This document shows positions 12,989 to 13,226 of a stretch of DNA of 13,226 bases, one piece after another (within the stretch, counting starts at the first letter, position 1; each line of letters begins with the position of its first letter). The notes under the pieces are model-generated. The model saw only the letters and a program-made list of their open reading frames with translations. It ran no database searches and was not told where the DNA came from. The position numbers were made by a program, and so were the translations under genes. The DNA lies in assembly GCA_949746915.1 (NCBI GenBank), contig CATKEA010000120.1:1-13226 (forward strand), read 5' to 3'. Origin of the DNA: an uncultured Bacilli bacterium (GTDB lineage Bacteria; Bacillota_I; Bacilli_A; RF39; UBA660).

Positions 12989-13198
12989 ATGGTAATAATA
13001 CCAAAGAGAAACAAAAGCAAGTATAATCTTTATAAATTATATAAGATATAATTATCAAAACAGGTGTATTTAATGTTTGTTCAATTTGAGTTAGATAGAT
13101 ATAGGAAGCACATCAATAAATATGCTTAGCGATTAATACTTGGTTATAAAATTAGATGGCAACTAATTTGTAATAATAATTGAATTTGGTATAAATAA
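12989..13198 (+). pseudogene. Short basic peptide or stop-interrupted gene remnant
   Basis: ATG 12989 has a strong GGAGG (12978-12982) 6 bases upstream and encodes MVIIPKRNKSKYNLYKLYKI before TAA at 13049. The same frame continues without shift as LSKQVYLMFVQFELDRYRKH and INKYA to TAG at 13127, then RLILGYKIRWQLICNNN to TGA at 13181. A second ATG at 13073 with AGGTG upstream starts the middle piece. The amino-acid texture stays protein-like across the stops, which suggests a decayed basic protein; a genuine 20-residue peptide is the alternative. No family is recognised. Confidence 0.3.
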
Positions 13199-13226
13199 TA
13201 AATTTAACTTATATTAATTTTAGAAA

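Larger units (their letters stand above)
12858..13226 (+). other. Right-end stretch without an intact gene of normal size
   Basis: It contains the terminator at 12901-12934, a hairpin at 12944-12977 directly before a GGAGG ribosome binding site, and a stop-interrupted reading frame starting at 12989. Nothing convincing was seen on the minus strand. A gene may continue beyond the window. Confidence 0.6.

Overview
The window is very AT-rich DNA from a low-GC Bacillota (Firmicutes) genome. A Bacilli-like or Mollicutes-related lineage fits best: metG has a T-box leader, and the gene order spoVT-like, metG, tatD, 3D-domain gene, rsmA(ksgA), yabG follows the Bacillus subtilis order abrB-metS-yabD-yabE-rnmV-ksgA-yabG. 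TGA is a real stop (it ends rsmA and the 11024 gene) and Trp is read from TGG, so the standard bacterial code applies. Several starts use GGTGAT-type ribosome binding sites a few bases upstream. SpoVT and a YabG fragment point to a sporulating ancestry; the window does not show whether the organism still sporulates.

Region 1 (1-4601) is housekeeping. It holds an unidentified helical protein gene at the left edge, then spoVT. The promoter for metG sits across the spoVT stop codon and feeds a T-box leader with a clear terminator/antiterminator. metG is followed by a terminator. A new promoter then drives tatD and an exported 3D-domain protein, closed by a small terminator that overlaps the stop codon.

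Region 2 (4602-8789) is the most interesting part. It lies where rnmV would be expected and looks like a dedicated surface-fibre system. Three related TasA/camelysin-like proteins come first. Two have SipW-type signal peptides. The middle one has a plain membrane anchor and a Pro/Thr/Ser stalk that carries the same C-terminal domain. A weak terminator follows, and then a second promoter drives a SipW-type (ER-type, Ser/His) signal peptidase and two unrecognised membrane proteins. The inferred division of labour is: peptidase processes the two secreted subunits, the stalked protein holds them at the membrane, and the two unknown proteins help secretion or assembly.

Region 3 (8790-10088) returns to the conserved order with rsmA and a yabG gene that stops after 94 codons, just where the protease part should begin. 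Its ribosome binding site sits in the loop of an 11-bp perfect hairpin that also buries the start codon. A strong terminator follows.

Region 4 (10089-13226) is accessory and partly decayed. It contains a broken gene (10118-10539), a tiny CxxC peptide ORF, two genes for unrelated secreted proteins of unknown function (11024 and 11967), a terminator, and a stop-interrupted short frame at the right edge. The yabG truncation lies at the boundary of this region. I saw no rRNA, tRNA, CRISPR array or transposase gene.
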